DNA of 64,000 nt, from positions 1 to 64,000 of the forward strand of contig NZ_FXWP01000023.1 in NCBI RefSeq assembly GCF_900184035.1, in the 5' to 3' direction. The position numbers and the translations under genes were made by a program. Origin of the DNA: Kosakonia pseudosacchari (GTDB taxonomy: Bacteria > Pseudomonadota > Gammaproteobacteria > Enterobacterales > Enterobacteriaceae). Shown one piece after another: positions 42,566 to 52,441 of this stretch (position 1 is the first letter of the stretch; each line of letters starts with the position of its first letter). Below the pieces are notes generated by a model. That model was not told the origin of the DNA and searched no databases. It saw only the letters and a program-made list of their open reading frames with translations.

Positions 42566-43165
42566 ATGAAAGCATGGCGTTATCCCATTTGGCTGCTCTT
42601 TTCCGCGCTGGTTTTCAGCATGCCGGTTCATGCAGAAGAGCCGCCGACCGCCACCACTGCGCCCTATTTATTGCCGGGCGCGCCGACATTTGACCAGTCG
42701 ATTAGTCAGTTTCGCGAGAAATTCAACATTGATAACCCGACGCTGGCACTCAGTGAATTTCGCGCGGTGGATAGCCGGGGCGATCAGGCGAACCTGACGC
42801 GCGCAGCCACGAAAATCAATGATTACCTCTACGCCTCAACGGCGCTGGAGCGCGGTACGCTGAAAATCAAATCAATGCAGATTACCTGGCTGCCAGTGCA
42901 AGGCCCGGAGCAAAAAGCGGCGAAAGCAAAGGCTCAGGAGTATATGGCGGCGTTTATCCGTGCCTTTTCACCGACGCTAACCGCCGCGCAAAGTACGCAA
43001 AAGCTGCAAAAATTGCTGACTAACGGCAAAAACAAACCTTACTACGCCGAAACGGAAGGTGCGATTCGCTATGTGGTGGCAGACAACGGCGAAAAAGGGC
43101 TGACCTTCGCTGTTGAACCGATTAAGCTGACGCTATCTGATTCGCTGGAAGAGAACAATAAATGA
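42566..43165 (+). CDS. yiiQ: Exported DUF1454 protein YiiQ
   Basis: A 199-residue protein with a signal peptide (cut near VHAEEPP), otherwise soluble, so periplasmic. It closely matches E. coli YiiQ; the block STALERGTLKIKSMQITWLP is shared. Function is not known. It lies upstream of tpiA in the same direction. Confidence 0.93.
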   Translation: MKAWRYPIWLLFSALVFSMPVHAEEPPTATTAPYLLPGAPTFDQSISQFREKFNIDNPTLALSEFRAVDSRGDQANLTRAATKINDYLYASTALERGTLKIKSMQITWLPVQGPEQKAAKAKAQEYMAAFIRAFSPTLTAAQSTQKLQKLLTNGKNKPYYAETEGAIRYVVADNGEKGLTFAVEPIKLTLSDSLEENNK

Positions 43166-43272
43166 CAAAAAGCAAAGCCTTTCAGGGGATGAATCTCTAT
43201 ACTGTTTCACAGACCATGCTGCCCTGAGGGGCGGCCATATTCCTTAATTCGCCAAGCGCGTGGAGAGTAAAA

Positions 43273-44040
43273 ATGCGACATCCTTTAGTGATGGGTAACT
43301 GGAAACTGAACGGCAGCCGCCACATGGTAAACGAACTGGTTGCAAACCTGCGTACCGAGTTGGCTGGCGTAACGGGTTGTGCTGTCTCAATCGCTCCGCC
43401 GGAAATGTATCTCGATCTGGCTAAACACGCCGCTGACGGCAGCCACATCGTACTGGGCGCGCAAAACGTTGACGTTAACCTGTCTGGCGCATTCACCGGC
43501 GAAACCTCTGCCGAAATGCTGAAAGATATTGGCGCGAAATACATCATCATCGGCCACTCTGAGCGCCGCACTTACCACAAAGAATCCGACGAGTTGATCG
43601 CTAAGAAATTCGCGGTGCTGAAAGCGCAGGGTCTGACGCCGGTTCTGTGTATCGGTGAAACCGAAGCAGAAAACGAAGCCGGTAAAACCGAAGAAGTGTG
43701 CGCACGTCAGATCGACGCCGTGCTGAAAACGCAGGGTGCTGCGGCATTCGAAGGCGCGGTAATTGCCTACGAACCGGTTTGGGCTATCGGTACCGGCAAA
43801 TCCGCTACCCCGGCTCAGGCACAGGCTGTTCACAAATTTATCCGTGACCACATTGCTAAAGCCGACGCGAAAGTGGCTGAACAAGTGATCATTCAGTACG
43901 GCGGTTCCGTTAACGCTGGCAACGCAGCTGAGCTGTTCACCCAGCCGGATATCGACGGCGCACTGGTTGGCGGCGCATCCCTGAAAGCGGACGCTTTCGC
44001 GGTGATCGTTAAAGCGGCAGAAGCGGCAAAACAGGCGTAA
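43273..44040 (+). CDS. tpiA: Triosephosphate isomerase TpiA
   Basis: Interconverts dihydroxyacetone phosphate and glyceraldehyde 3-phosphate. It has 255 residues. Lys in GNWKLNG (about 11), His in IGHSERR (about 95), the catalytic Glu in [16 protein letters not shown] (about 167) and the phosphate loop [10 protein letters not shown] are all intact. Confidence 0.98.
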   Translation: MRHPLVMGNWKLNGSRHMVNELVANLRTELAGVTGCAVSIAPPEMYLDLAKHAADGSHIVLGAQNVDVNLSGAFTGETSAEMLKDIGAKYIIIGHSERRTYHKESDELIAKKFAVLKAQGLTPVLCIGETEAENEAGKTEEVCARQIDAVLKTQGAAAFEGAVIAYEPVWAIGTGKSATPAQAQAVHKFIRDHIAKADAKVAEQVIIQYGGSVNAGNAAELFTQPDIDGALVGGASLKADAFAVIVKAAEAAKQA

Positions 44041-44049
44041 TGCTGTTTA

Positions 44050-44072
44050 CCCTCTCCCTGCCAGGGAGAGGG
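44050..44072. repeat. CCCTCTCCC-type palindrome (copy 4), terminator of tpiA
   Basis: CCCTCTCCCTG, C, CAGGGAGAGGG followed by TTTTCTCTT. A perfect stem plus T-rich tail, so a working terminator is likely here. It lies between convergent tpiA and the permease gene. Confidence 0.8.
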
Positions 44073-44079
44073 TTTTCTC

Positions 44080-45384
44080 TTACAATTTCCCCAGCACGCT
44101 AAACCACGCGTAATCCAGCGGTAACAACACCAGATACGTCACCACCGCCAGTGCCAGACAGAGCAGCATCCCCGATCTCGCCGGGACTTTGCCGAGCGCC
44201 ATCGCCACCACAATCGGCGACGCCTGATACGGCAACAGCGGCGTGGAGTACCCCAGCACCTGAATCATGATCACTGACAGCAACGGAAAACCGGTGGCGT
44301 CGGCGAAACTCTGCGCAAGCGTAGTAAACAGCGCCGGTACGCCGTTCGCGGTCATAATGAAATTGAGAGCCGTGGTAATACCGGTTAGCGCCAGGAAACT
44401 GGTAAACGGCCGCGCCGGATCGAGCGGCATCACGTGCAGCAGCGCGTCACCAACGGCACTACCGATCCCGGTTTGCGTCACAGTAATCGCCAGGCCGAGA
44501 ATGCCCGCCACATAGATACAAGTGCGAATGTTCACGCCGCTGGCGAACTCATCGCCAGTGATAAAACCCACGCGCGGCAACAGCGTCACACAGGCAGCAG
44601 CAAGCCCCGTCCATGCAGGGCCGATGCCGTGCCAGCTTTCGGTAACCCACAGCGTCAGCACCACTGCCAGCATCCACGCCAGTCGTTTCTCTTCCCGGCT
44701 CATCGGTTCAGAAGGGGTTTGTTCACGGGCGGCGCGGGGCCGACCAGGAAAAAGCCAGCAAATCAGGCCAATCAAAATCAGCCCTTTTAAAATGCCAAGC
44801 ACCGGCGTATGCAGCAGCAGATAAGGCACATAGTTAAGATGAATGCCGTAAGAGCCTTCTGCCGCGCCGCTCATCACCAGGTTTGGGACGTTGGCGGGCA
44901 AAATGGTTGCCGATAACTGAAAAGTGCCAAAACCGACCGCCAGCGCCAGTCCATACCAGGAGCGCGTCCCTTCGTTAATGCCTGCGCGCGCTGCCATTGC
45001 TGCGACGATTGGCATCAACAACGCAATGCGCCCCATGTTCGAAGGCATCACAAACGCCAGGGCGTAACTGAGCAGTACAACGCTTGCGACCATTTGCAGC
45101 CATGAGTCGGTCAGCTTTGCCGATAATGCTCTCGCCGCCCGATCCGCCAGCCCGGTTTTGCGTATTGCCACACCGAGCACAAACCCGCTGAATACCAGCC
45201 AGAAGGCCGATGAAGCGAAACCGCCAAAAATGACTTCCGGCGGCGCAATTTTCGCCACCATCGCCGCCGTAAAAAACAGCAACGCGGTGATAAATTCCGG
45301 CAATAACGAGGTGGCCCACAGCACGATGGTGATGCCGACAATGACAGAGGGAAGGAACAGAGGGTGAGCAAACCAGAGCGACAT
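44080..45384 (-). CDS. DASS (SLC13-type) anion permease, substrate unknown
   Basis: A 434-residue protein with at least ten hydrophobic segments. It has features of the divalent anion:Na+ symporter / ArsB-NhaD fold: early FTAAMVAKIAPPEVIFGGFA, the AFVMPSNMGRIALL loop (about 112-125), and a C-terminal MTANGVPALFTTLAQ / STPLLPYQASPIVVAMALG pair that normally forms the substrate site. Likely carries a di- or tricarboxylate or sulfate; sequence alone does not say which. K-12 has no gene here between tpiA and cdh. An AGGAGA lies just before the start. Confidence 0.82.
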   Translation of the reverse strand: MSLWFAHPLFLPSVIVGITIVLWATSLLPEFITALLFFTAAMVAKIAPPEVIFGGFASSAFWLVFSGFVLGVAIRKTGLADRAARALSAKLTDSWLQMVASVVLLSYALAFVMPSNMGRIALLMPIVAAMAARAGINEGTRSWYGLALAVGFGTFQLSATILPANVPNLVMSGAAEGSYGIHLNYVPYLLLHTPVLGILKGLILIGLICWLFPGRPRAAREQTPSEPMSREEKRLAWMLAVVLTLWVTESWHGIGPAWTGLAAACVTLLPRVGFITGDEFASGVNIRTCIYVAGILGLAITVTQTGIGSAVGDALLHVMPLDPARPFTSFLALTGITTALNFIMTANGVPALFTTLAQSFADATGFPLLSVIMIQVLGYSTPLLPYQASPIVVAMALGKVPARSGMLLCLALAVVTYLVLLPLDYAWFSVLGKL

Positions 45385-45457
45385 GCCTGTCTCCTGTAGA
45401 TTTTTTCAGCAAGTCTACGGTGACAGGCAGGCGGAGTAAACGTGAATTATGGTGGGG

Positions 45458-46216
45458 TTATTTCAGGATATCGCATTGATGATCCTGAATTTCCTCTGCC
45501 GATGCGCGGTTAAGCGCTAACAGATTGCGCTCGGTGGCCAGCAACACAAACGAGCCATCGGCCTGCTGCGCCATTGCCAGCGCGAAGCGTCCCATATGCG
45601 CTTTTGCTTCCGGCACTTCTTCTGCCAGCATCACAAACGGGCTGCGTTGCACCAACTCTTCTTCCGTCACGCGGCGGGCTAAATATTGATGACCGAGCAG
45701 ACCGCCCGGAAACGCCAGCCACTGGCTACTGATGCGTGCCGCATTGTCATTCAGTTCCGTGCGCACATCGGAACGCAGGCAGGAGATATGAATATGAAAA
45801 TGGTTCTGCGTGCGCCCGAAGCGTGAATTAATGGTCAACGAGATCGCGCTGTCCGGCACCGGGCTGCCACGCAGTTTGCTCATCACATCGCGGGATTGCC
45901 ACGCTTGCCAGAAGAAGTTGGGCGTTGTCGGTTGCAGCAGCAACGGGCTTTCCGTGCCGTTGATGCGGTACGTTGGCATCAGCAAAAACTGCAGCGGTCC
46001 ATTACGATCTTTCATCAACACATAGCCGCTTTTCAGGTTCACCTGGGCGCAGGGGGTCGGCGAGTTATGCTCACGCATATTCGGTAAACATTGTTCGGTG
46101 ACGATATGGCGCAGTGCATCCGGGTTACCGCTGTTTTTAAACCATAACCACGCTCCCGCCGCTGCCAGTAAGGCCAGCACCAACAGAACAATGACGATGC
46201 GACGCACTTTTTTCAT
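45458..46216 (-). CDS. cdh: CDP-diacylglycerol pyrophosphatase Cdh
   Basis: Membrane-anchored phosphatidyl hydrolase that cleaves CDP-diacylglycerol to phosphatidate and CMP. It has 252 residues. An N-terminal membrane anchor (about 6-26) precedes the HIT-like catalytic motif HFHIHISC (about 141-148). Similar to E. coli Cdh. Confidence 0.95.
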   Translation of the reverse strand: MKKVRRIVIVLLVLALLAAAGAWLWFKNSGNPDALRHIVTEQCLPNMREHNSPTPCAQVNLKSGYVLMKDRNGPLQFLLMPTYRINGTESPLLLQPTTPNFFWQAWQSRDVMSKLRGSPVPDSAISLTINSRFGRTQNHFHIHISCLRSDVRTELNDNAARISSQWLAFPGGLLGHQYLARRVTEEELVQRSPFVMLAEEVPEAKAHMGRFALAMAQQADGSFVLLATERNLLALNRASAEEIQDHQCDILK

Positions 46217-46306
46217 TTTTTCCGCTTCCTTAGCTGAAAGAACCGGAATGATAGCGCAAATTGCAAGGCAAGTTGAAAATCCTGGATTTTACGCAGATGA
46301 AAAGCA

Positions 46307-46330
46307 AAACGCCCTCTTACAAGGGCGTCC
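46307..46330 (-). terminator. sbp terminator
   Basis: On the minus strand GGACGCCCT, TGTAAG, AGGGCGTTTT, 9 bp after the sbp stop. Confidence 0.85.
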
Positions 46331-46338
46331 GGGGGAGA

Positions 46339-47328
46339 TTAACGTTTACTGATTTGGTCGAACGTACCGCCGTTAGAGAAGTGCTCTTTTTGCGCCTTCG
46401 TCCAGCCACCGAACACATCATCAATGGTGAAGAGTTTCAGTTTCGGGAACGCGCTGGCGTATTTCGCCGCTATCTGCGCGTCACGCGGACGATAGAAGTT
46501 CTTCGCGGCAATCTCCTGGCCTTCCGGCGAGTAGAGATATTTCAGATAGGCTTCCGCAACTTTCTCAGTCCCTTTCTTCTCTGCTACTTTGTCGACAACG
46601 GAGACGGTCGGTTCTGCGAGAATAGATTCGCTCGGGGTGACAATTTCAAACTTGTCTTTGCCCAGTTCATTCGTTGCCAGCAGCGCTTCGTTTTCCCACG
46701 CAATCAGTACATCGCCGATGCCGCGCTCAACAAAGGTATTGGTCGCACCGCGCGCGCCGGAATCCAGCACTTCGACATTTTTAAACAGCGCTTTGACGAA
46801 CTCTTGCGCTTTTGCCTGATCGCCGCCGTTCTGATGCAGCGCATAGCCCCAGGCTGCCAGGTAGTTCCAGCGCGCGCCACCAGAGCTTTTCGGGTTCGGC
46901 GTGATCACAGAAACGCCCGGTTTAATCAGATCGTTCCAGTCATGAATCTGTTTCGGGTTGCCTTTACGCACCAGGAAAACGATGGTCGAGGTGTACGGAG
47001 CGGAGTTATCCGGCAGGCGTTTGATCCAGTTTTTATCGATACGACCACGCTCTGCAATCGCGTCAACATCGTAGGCCAGCGCCAGAGTGACCACATCGGC
47101 GTCGATACCGTTGATAACAGAGGTTGCCTGTTTGCCGGAACCGCCATGGGACTGACGGATCACAACGTTGTCGCCAGTCTCTTGTTTCCAGTGCGCGCTG
47201 AAGGCTTTGTTGTATTGCTCATACAGCTCACGCGTTGGATCGTAAGAGACGTTTAATAACTGGATATCCTTTGCCAGAACGCTGGTAGAAGCCAGCAGTA
47301 ATGTAATCCCCAAGCCCCATTTATTCAT
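46339..47328 (-). CDS. sbp: Periplasmic sulfate-binding protein Sbp
   Basis: Delivers sulfate to the CysTWA transporter. It has 329 residues, with a signal peptide ([19 protein letters not shown]), the family blocks [17 protein letters not shown] and SHGGSGKQA, and Trp-containing [14 protein letters not shown] at the sulfate site. CysB control is expected but no site could be assigned. Confidence 0.97.
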   Translation of the reverse strand: MNKWGLGITLLLASTSVLAKDIQLLNVSYDPTRELYEQYNKAFSAHWKQETGDNVVIRQSHGGSGKQATSVINGIDADVVTLALAYDVDAIAERGRIDKNWIKRLPDNSAPYTSTIVFLVRKGNPKQIHDWNDLIKPGVSVITPNPKSSGGARWNYLAAWGYALHQNGGDQAKAQEFVKALFKNVEVLDSGARGATNTFVERGIGDVLIAWENEALLATNELGKDKFEIVTPSESILAEPTVSVVDKVAEKKGTEKVAEAYLKYLYSPEGQEIAAKNFYRPRDAQIAAKYASAFPKLKLFTIDDVFGGWTKAQKEHFSNGGTFDQISKR

Positions 47329-47439
47329 CGCCCACTCTCTTAAGGTTATCGATTTTGATGTGGTCAGACTGCCAGAAAGAGATCCAATGATTAAAGAATA
47401 AAAAAAGATTGGCTATAACTTTGGGGAATAAATCAGGAT

Positions 47440-47471
47440 AAAAAAACGCCCTCGTTATTGAGGGCGTTTTT
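47440..47471. terminator. pfkA terminator
   Basis: AAAAAAACGCCCTC, GTTATT, GAGGGCGTTTTT. It ends pfkA on the minus strand and is symmetrical enough to work both ways. Confidence 0.92.
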
Positions 47472-47475
47472 GCTC

Positions 47476-48438
47476 TTAGTAGAGTTTTTTCGCGCAGTCG
47501 AGCCAGTCGCCTTTGAACGGGCGTTTCATGTTCTCAATGGCGTCGATGATGTCGTGGTGCACCATTTTTTCGTTCTGAATACCGACACAACGGCCGCCAT
47601 AACCCTGCAGCAACAGTTCGATCGCGTAAGAACCCATACGGGAAGCCAGAATGCGATCGTAAGGCACCGGAGAACCGCCGCGCTGGATATGACCAAGAAC
47701 GGTGGCGCGGGTTTCACGCTGGGTTTCGCTTTCGATGTATTTTGCCAGCTCGTCGATATCGCAGATGTGCTCGGTAATCGCCACGATGGCGTGTTTTTTA
47801 CCTTTGGCGATACCCGCTTTGATTTCTGCTACCAGGTCTTCACGGTTGAATTCCACTTCCGGCAGTACGATAAACTCGCAACCGCCCGCAATCGCCGCCG
47901 CCAGCGTCAGGTCGCCGCAGTAGCGACCCATCACTTCAACGATGGAAATACGCTGGTGGGAAGAAGAGGTGTCACGCAGGCGGTCAATGGCTTCCACCAC
48001 GGTTTGCAAGGCGGTGAAGTAACCGATGGTGTAGTCGGTACCTGCTACGTCGTTATCGATGGTGCCCGGCAGACCGATGCACGGGAAACCCATTTCAGTC
48101 AGTCGCTTAGCGCCCATGTAGGAACCGTCGCCACCGATCACCACCAGCGCGTCGATACCGCGTTTTTTCATGTTCTCAATAGCCACGGCGCGGATATGCT
48201 CTTCACGGAATTCCGGAAAGCGGGCGGAGCCGAGGAATGTACCGCCGCGGTTGATCATGTCGGACACGCTGTAGCGGTCAAGTTGGATCATGCGGTCTTC
48301 GTACAGGCCGAGGTAACCGTCATAGATACCTGCCACTTCCAGACCTTCTGTCAATGCTGCGCGGACGACGCCGCGGATCGCGGCATTCATGCCTGGCGCA
48401 TCACCGCCACTTGTCAACACACCGATTTTTTTAATCAT
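47476..48438 (-). CDS. pfkA: 6-phosphofructokinase I PfkA
   Basis: Main glycolytic phosphofructokinase. It has 320 residues. The ATP loop [24 protein letters not shown], the catalytic block [15 protein letters not shown] and the C-terminal allosteric region match E. coli. The start at 48438 gives [12 protein letters not shown]; the open frame to 48510 includes promoter DNA. Confidence 0.98.
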   Translation of the reverse strand: MIKKIGVLTSGGDAPGMNAAIRGVVRAALTEGLEVAGIYDGYLGLYEDRMIQLDRYSVSDMINRGGTFLGSARFPEFREEHIRAVAIENMKKRGIDALVVIGGDGSYMGAKRLTEMGFPCIGLPGTIDNDVAGTDYTIGYFTALQTVVEAIDRLRDTSSSHQRISIVEVMGRYCGDLTLAAAIAGGCEFIVLPEVEFNREDLVAEIKAGIAKGKKHAIVAITEHICDIDELAKYIESETQRETRATVLGHIQRGGSPVPYDRILASRMGSYAIELLLQGYGGRCVGIQNEKMVHHDIIDAIENMKRPFKGDWLDCAKKLY

Positions 48439-48550
48439 GACTACCTCTGAACTTAGGAATGCAAAATAAAATTCTGTGGCCCGAAGCGACTCCCCTGTGG
48501 GAGCGAACAACTATGCTGCTATGGTGCAAATAGTATATCAATCCCAGCTT

Positions 48551-48566
48551 GCTGAATTGATTCAGG
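48551..48566. promoter_or_regulatory. Cra (FruR) operator upstream of pfkA
   Basis: GCTGAATTGATTCAGG is a near-perfect Cra palindrome (GCTGAAnCGnTTCAGC). Repression of pfkA by Cra is established in E. coli. Confidence 0.85.
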
Positions 48567-48648
48567 TCAGACCAAATGGCGGTAATTTATACACAAAAAG
48601 TTGGTCTGGCTCACTCTTTTACAACGAAATACGAAAGCCTCTGCGTGC

Positions 48649-49533
48649 TTATCGTCCTTGAGGTACTACCGAACATGGGTCCTGATGGATTATCACATCA
48701 GAACCCGGGAAACGTTGCAGAATCGCCTGTTCTACCTGCTCAGCAATAAGATGCGCCTGAACGAGCGGCAGGTTATCTTCCATTTCCAAATGTATTTGAA
48801 TAAAGCGGGTCGGCCCTGACTGCCGCGTGCGAAGATCGTGAGCGCCGCTGACGCCCGGCCAGGAGGTGACAATGGTGAAAATTTCCTGTCGCTCTTCGTC
48901 GGGTAAAGCTCGGTCCAGTAATGCCTGAACCGCGTCATACCCCATGTGTAACGCGCTATACAAAATATAGCTGCCAATACCCAGCGCAAACAATGCATCT
49001 GCACGATGCCATCCATACCAGGAGAGCCCCAGCGCGATGAGAATTGCGCCGTTCATCATAACATCAGACTGATAATGAAGCATATCCGCCCGCACCGCCT
49101 GGCTGTGGGTTTTCCGCACTACCCAGCGCTGAAAAGTGACAAGGATCACAGTGCTAAACAGCGCGATCAACGTGACCGTAATACCAATACCTGCATCACG
49201 AAGTGGTTCAGGCTTAGCAAGGTGCTGAATCCCCGTCAAAAACAGGAACAACGCTGAACCAGAAACAAACATACTTTGTGCCAGCGCAGCCAGCGATTCC
49301 GCCTTTCCGTGGCCGAATGTATGCTCTTCGTCAGCGGGTTGCAGCGAATAGCGTACCACTAACAAGTTGGTTAACGACGCGGCAATATCCACCAGCGAAT
49401 CCACCAGCGCCGCCAAAATACTGACCGAACCGGTTAACCACCACGCGATGATTTTAATTACCAGCAGTGACGATGCCGTGACGGTCGCCGCAACCGCTGC
49501 CCGGGTAACCAAACGCCCATAGGATTGATTCAT
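48649..49533 (-). CDS. fieF: Cation diffusion facilitator, Fe/Zn exporter FieF
   Basis: Proton-coupled exporter of Fe2+ and Zn2+ (YiiP). It has 294 residues, six short of E. coli at the C-terminus. There are six membrane helices. The transport-site aspartates are in [11 protein letters not shown] (about 45-49) and [10 protein letters not shown] (His/Asp about 153-157). A cytoplasmic ferredoxin-like domain carries [20 protein letters not shown]. The start at 49533 gives [14 protein letters not shown]. Confidence 0.96.
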   Translation of the reverse strand: MNQSYGRLVTRAAVAATVTASSLLVIKIIAWWLTGSVSILAALVDSLVDIAASLTNLLVVRYSLQPADEEHTFGHGKAESLAALAQSMFVSGSALFLFLTGIQHLAKPEPLRDAGIGITVTLIALFSTVILVTFQRWVVRKTHSQAVRADMLHYQSDVMMNGAILIALGLSWYGWHRADALFALGIGSYILYSALHMGYDAVQALLDRALPDEERQEIFTIVTSWPGVSGAHDLRTRQSGPTRFIQIHLEMEDNLPLVQAHLIAEQVEQAILQRFPGSDVIIHQDPCSVVPQGR

Positions 49534-49616
49534 AAACGCTCCTGCCTGGATCCAGCAGGGATTATAACGAAAGGCAGACAACAGCAATGGGGAAATTAAA
49601 CAGTGGAATTGCGGGC

Positions 49617-49674
49617 AAAAAAAACCCCTCCATCATGGAGGGGAAGACAGGGATGGTGTCTATGGCAAGGAAAA
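49617..49674 (-). ncRNA. cpxQ: CpxQ, Hfq-dependent sRNA from the cpxP 3' end
   Basis: Read on the minus strand, the conserved 5' seed region TTTTCCTTGCCATAGACACC starts at 49674, just after the cpxP stop. It is followed by ATCCCTGTCTT and the terminator hairpin CCCCTCCATGATGGAGGGG with eight Ts. This matches E. coli CpxQ, released from cpxP mRNA by RNase E. It carries Cpx control to mRNAs for envelope proteins. Confidence 0.9.
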
Positions 49675-49683
49675 CAGGGTTTG

Positions 49684-50187
49684 TTACTGGTAATGCCGGG
49701 TACTACTGCTACTCATAACCATCGACGGAGAACTTTGTTGCATCTGCGCCACTTCGCGCAGTTGCGTCATCCGTTGCTGGTGTTTCTGGTTTAAAACCGC
49801 TTGCTGCTCCGGCGTAAGCAGGTTGTACATCTGGTTGCGGACTTTCGCCATTTCAACCTGACGAGCTACTTGCTCCTGCGCCATTTTTTCTGCCTGAGCG
49901 CGCACAGCGTTTTCATCAAAATTTTCTGCGGTGACAAGGCGATGCATTGTCTCCATTTCGCTAACATTAACAGGAGGCTGATCGTGCCGCGCCTGCCTCA
50001 TTAAATCCCGCATCTGCTGACGCTGATGTTCGGTTAAATTAATACCGTCGAACATATGGCTCTGAACACTGCGCTGCGCAAACCCATCTATCGGGTGCCA
50101 GTTATCGCCTGTTACGACGTCAGCAGCCTGGCTAACGGTGCTAAACGCCAGCGTTGAGGCCATGACGGCAGCGGTAACGATGCGCAT
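49684..50187 (-). CDS. cpxP: Periplasmic Cpx-pathway adaptor CpxP
   Basis: Dampens CpxA and helps remove misfolded periplasmic proteins. It has 167 residues. A signal peptide (cut near SQA-ADVVTG) is followed by an all-helical fold with the two LTxxQ-type motifs ([13 protein letters not shown] and [12 protein letters not shown]). Two ATGs overlap; the second gives [12 protein letters not shown] as in E. coli. The tail after QMQQSS differs from K-12. Divergent from cpxR. Confidence 0.96.
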   Translation of the reverse strand: MRIVTAAVMASTLAFSTVSQAADVVTGDNWHPIDGFAQRSVQSHMFDGINLTEHQRQQMRDLMRQARHDQPPVNVSEMETMHRLVTAENFDENAVRAQAEKMAQEQVARQVEMAKVRNQMYNLLTPEQQAVLNQKHQQRMTQLREVAQMQQSSPSMVMSSSSTRHYQ

Positions 50188-50268
50188 CATTTACTCCAGT
50201 AACCTTTTCGTCTCACGATTCAACGATAATCAGTCTACGATTCAGGCTGCAAACATGCGTCAGGGGGT

Positions 50269-50283
50269 GTAAAACAACGTAAA
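50269..50283. promoter_or_regulatory. CpxR box between cpxP and cpxR
   Basis: GTAAAACAACGTAAA is a perfect GTAAA-N5-GTAAA. It can serve CpxR activation of cpxP and autoregulation of cpxRA. Confidence 0.9.
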
Positions 50284-50338
50284 GTCATGGATTAGCGAGT
50301 CTCGATGACGTAATTTCTGCCTCGGAGGTATTTAAACA

Positions 50339-51037
50339 ATGAATAAAATCCTTTTAGTAGATGATGACCGAGAGCTTACTTCCCTGTTAAAGGAGCTTCT
50401 CGACATGGAAGGTTTCAATGTGCTCGTTGCCCATGACGGGGAGCAGGCGCTCGACCTCCTCGACGACAGCATCGACCTGCTTTTGCTTGATGTCATGATG
50501 CCGAAGAAAAACGGTATCGACACACTTAAAGAGCTACGCCAGACACACCAGACACCGGTCATTATGCTGACCGCCCGCGGCAGCGAACTCGATCGCGTAC
50601 TCGGCCTTGAGCTGGGCGCGGATGACTATCTGCCAAAACCGTTTAACGATCGTGAATTAGTCGCGCGTATTCGCGCCATCCTTCGTCGCTCGCACTGGAG
50701 CGAACAGCAGCAAAGCAACGATAACGGCTCGCCTACGCTTGAAGTGGATGCGCTAAGTCTGAATCCGGGTCGTCAGGAAGCCAGTTTTGAAGGCCAGGCG
50801 CTGGAACTGACCGGCACCGAATTCACCCTGCTTTACTTGCTGGCTCAACATTTAGGCCAGGTGGTATCGCGTGAACATTTGAGCCAGGAAGTGCTGGGTA
50901 AACGTTTAACACCGTTCGATCGCGCTATCGATATGCACATTTCCAATCTGCGCCGCAAACTGCCGGAGCGTAAAGATGGGCATCCGTGGTTTAAAACCCT
51001 GCGCGGCCGCGGTTATCTGATGGTGTCCGCTTCATGA
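50339..51037 (+). CDS. cpxR: Envelope stress response regulator CpxR
   Basis: OmpR-type response regulator, 232 residues. The phospho-acceptor Asp is in LLLLDVMMPKKNG (about D51), with Lys at about 101 (YLPKPF). The C-terminal winged helix includes RAIDMHISNLRRKL. Nearly identical to E. coli. ATGA overlap with cpxA. Confidence 0.98.
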   Translation: MNKILLVDDDRELTSLLKELLDMEGFNVLVAHDGEQALDLLDDSIDLLLLDVMMPKKNGIDTLKELRQTHQTPVIMLTARGSELDRVLGLELGADDYLPKPFNDRELVARIRAILRRSHWSEQQQSNDNGSPTLEVDALSLNPGRQEASFEGQALELTGTEFTLLYLLAQHLGQVVSREHLSQEVLGKRLTPFDRAIDMHISNLRRKLPERKDGHPWFKTLRGRGYLMVSAS

Positions 51038-52407
51038 TAGGAAGTTTGACCGCCCGCATCTTTGCCATTTTCTGGTTAACGCTGGCGCTGGTATTGATGC
51101 TGGTGTTGATGGTGCCAAAGCTGGACTCCCGTCAGATGACGGAGTTGCTGGACAGCGAGCAGCGCCAGGGTGTGATGATTGAACAACATGTTGAAGCGGA
51201 ACTGTCGAACGACCCGCCGAACGACCTGATGTGGTGGCGCAGGCTTTTTCGCGCCATCGACAAATGGGCGCCGCCGGGTCAACGTCTGCTGCTGGTGACC
51301 AGCGAAGGGCGCGTCATTGGCGCCGAACGCAACGAGATGCAGATCATCCGTAACTTCATCGGCCAGGCGGACAACTCCGACCATCCGCAGAAAAAGAAAT
51401 ATGGCCGGGTCGAAATGGTAGGGCCCTTCTCCGTTCGTGACGGGGAAGATAACTACCAACTCTATCTGATTCGTCCCGCCAGCAGTTCGCAATCTGACTT
51501 TATCAACCTGTTGTTTGACCGCCCGTTATTGCTGTTGATTGTCACCATGCTTATCAGCTCGCCGCTGCTGTTGTGGCTGGCATGGAGCCTGGCGAAACCG
51601 GCGCGTAAGTTGAAAAATGCGGCGGATGAAGTGGCGCAAGGCAACTTGCGGCAGCATCCGGAACTGGAATCCGGGCCGCAAGAGTTTCTGGCCGCCGGAG
51701 CGAGTTTCAACCAGATGGTGACGGCGCTCGAACGTATGATGACCGCGCAGCAGCGCCTGCTTTCCGACATCTCACACGAACTGCGTACACCGCTCACACG
51801 CTTACAGCTCGGCACCGCCCTGCTGCGTCGCCGCAGCGGTGAAAGCAAAGAGCTCGAGCGCATTGAAACTGAGGCGCAGCGGCTGGACAGCATGATCAAC
51901 GATCTGCTGGTGATGTCGCGCAATCAGCAGAAAAACGCGCTGGTCAGCGAAACGGTGAAAGCCAATCAGATGTGGAATGAGGTGCTGGATAACGCGGCGT
52001 TTGAAGCGGAACAGATGGGCAAATCCCTGACGGTCAACTTCCCTCCGGGCCCGTGGCCACTGTACGGTAACCCCAGCGCGCTGGAAAGTGCGGTCGAAAA
52101 CATCGTGCGCAATGCGCTGCGCTACTCACACAGCAAAATCGAAGTCAGTTTCGCGGTGGATAAAGACGGCATCACCATTAACGTGGACGATGACGGCCCC
52201 GGCGTCAGCCCGGAAGACAGGGAACAGATTTTCCGCCCGTTCTACCGCACCGACGAAGCACGCGATCGCGAGTCCGGCGGTACGGGGCTTGGTCTGGCGA
52301 TTGTCGAAACCGCTATCCAGCAGCATCGCGGCTGGGTAAAAGCAGACGACAGCCCGCTCGGCGGTTTACGCCTGACGATATGGCTGCCGTTATATAAACG
52401 CGCTTGA
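51034..52407 (+). CDS. cpxA: Envelope stress sensor kinase CpxA
   Basis: Inner membrane sensor kinase/phosphatase for CpxR, 457 residues. TM1 is about 7-28, the periplasmic sensor about 30-163 and TM2 about 164-185. HAMP follows, then the phosphorylated His in SDISHELRTPLTRL (about 248), the N box ENIVRNALRYS and GSGGTGLGLAI-like ATP loop (ESGGTGLGLAIVE). Confidence 0.97.
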   Translation: MIGSLTARIFAIFWLTLALVLMLVLMVPKLDSRQMTELLDSEQRQGVMIEQHVEAELSNDPPNDLMWWRRLFRAIDKWAPPGQRLLLVTSEGRVIGAERNEMQIIRNFIGQADNSDHPQKKKYGRVEMVGPFSVRDGEDNYQLYLIRPASSSQSDFINLLFDRPLLLLIVTMLISSPLLLWLAWSLAKPARKLKNAADEVAQGNLRQHPELESGPQEFLAAGASFNQMVTALERMMTAQQRLLSDISHELRTPLTRLQLGTALLRRRSGESKELERIETEAQRLDSMINDLLVMSRNQQKNALVSETVKANQMWNEVLDNAAFEAEQMGKSLTVNFPPGPWPLYGNPSALESAVENIVRNALRYSHSKIEVSFAVDKDGITINVDDDGPGVSPEDREQIFRPFYRTDEARDRESGGTGLGLAIVETAIQQHRGWVKADDSPLGGLRLTIWLPLYKRA

Positions 52408-52412
52408 TAACC

Positions 52413-52440
52413 CGTCCTCTCCGCTCACCGGAGGGGGCGT
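52413..52440 (+). repeat. CCCTCTCCC-like palindrome (copy 5), after cpxA
   Basis: CGTCCTCTCCG, CTCA, CCGGAGGGGGCG then TTTTATTT: an imperfect member of the family, with a T-rich tail that makes it a likely cpxA terminator. It abuts the convergent yiiM stop. Confidence 0.65.
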
Positions 52441-52441
52441 T

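Noticed and set aside
46261-48450. Long plus-strand frames opposite sbp (331 codons) and pfkA (330 codons)
   Set aside because: Both are antisense to well-identified genes and run through their terminators; no start signals.
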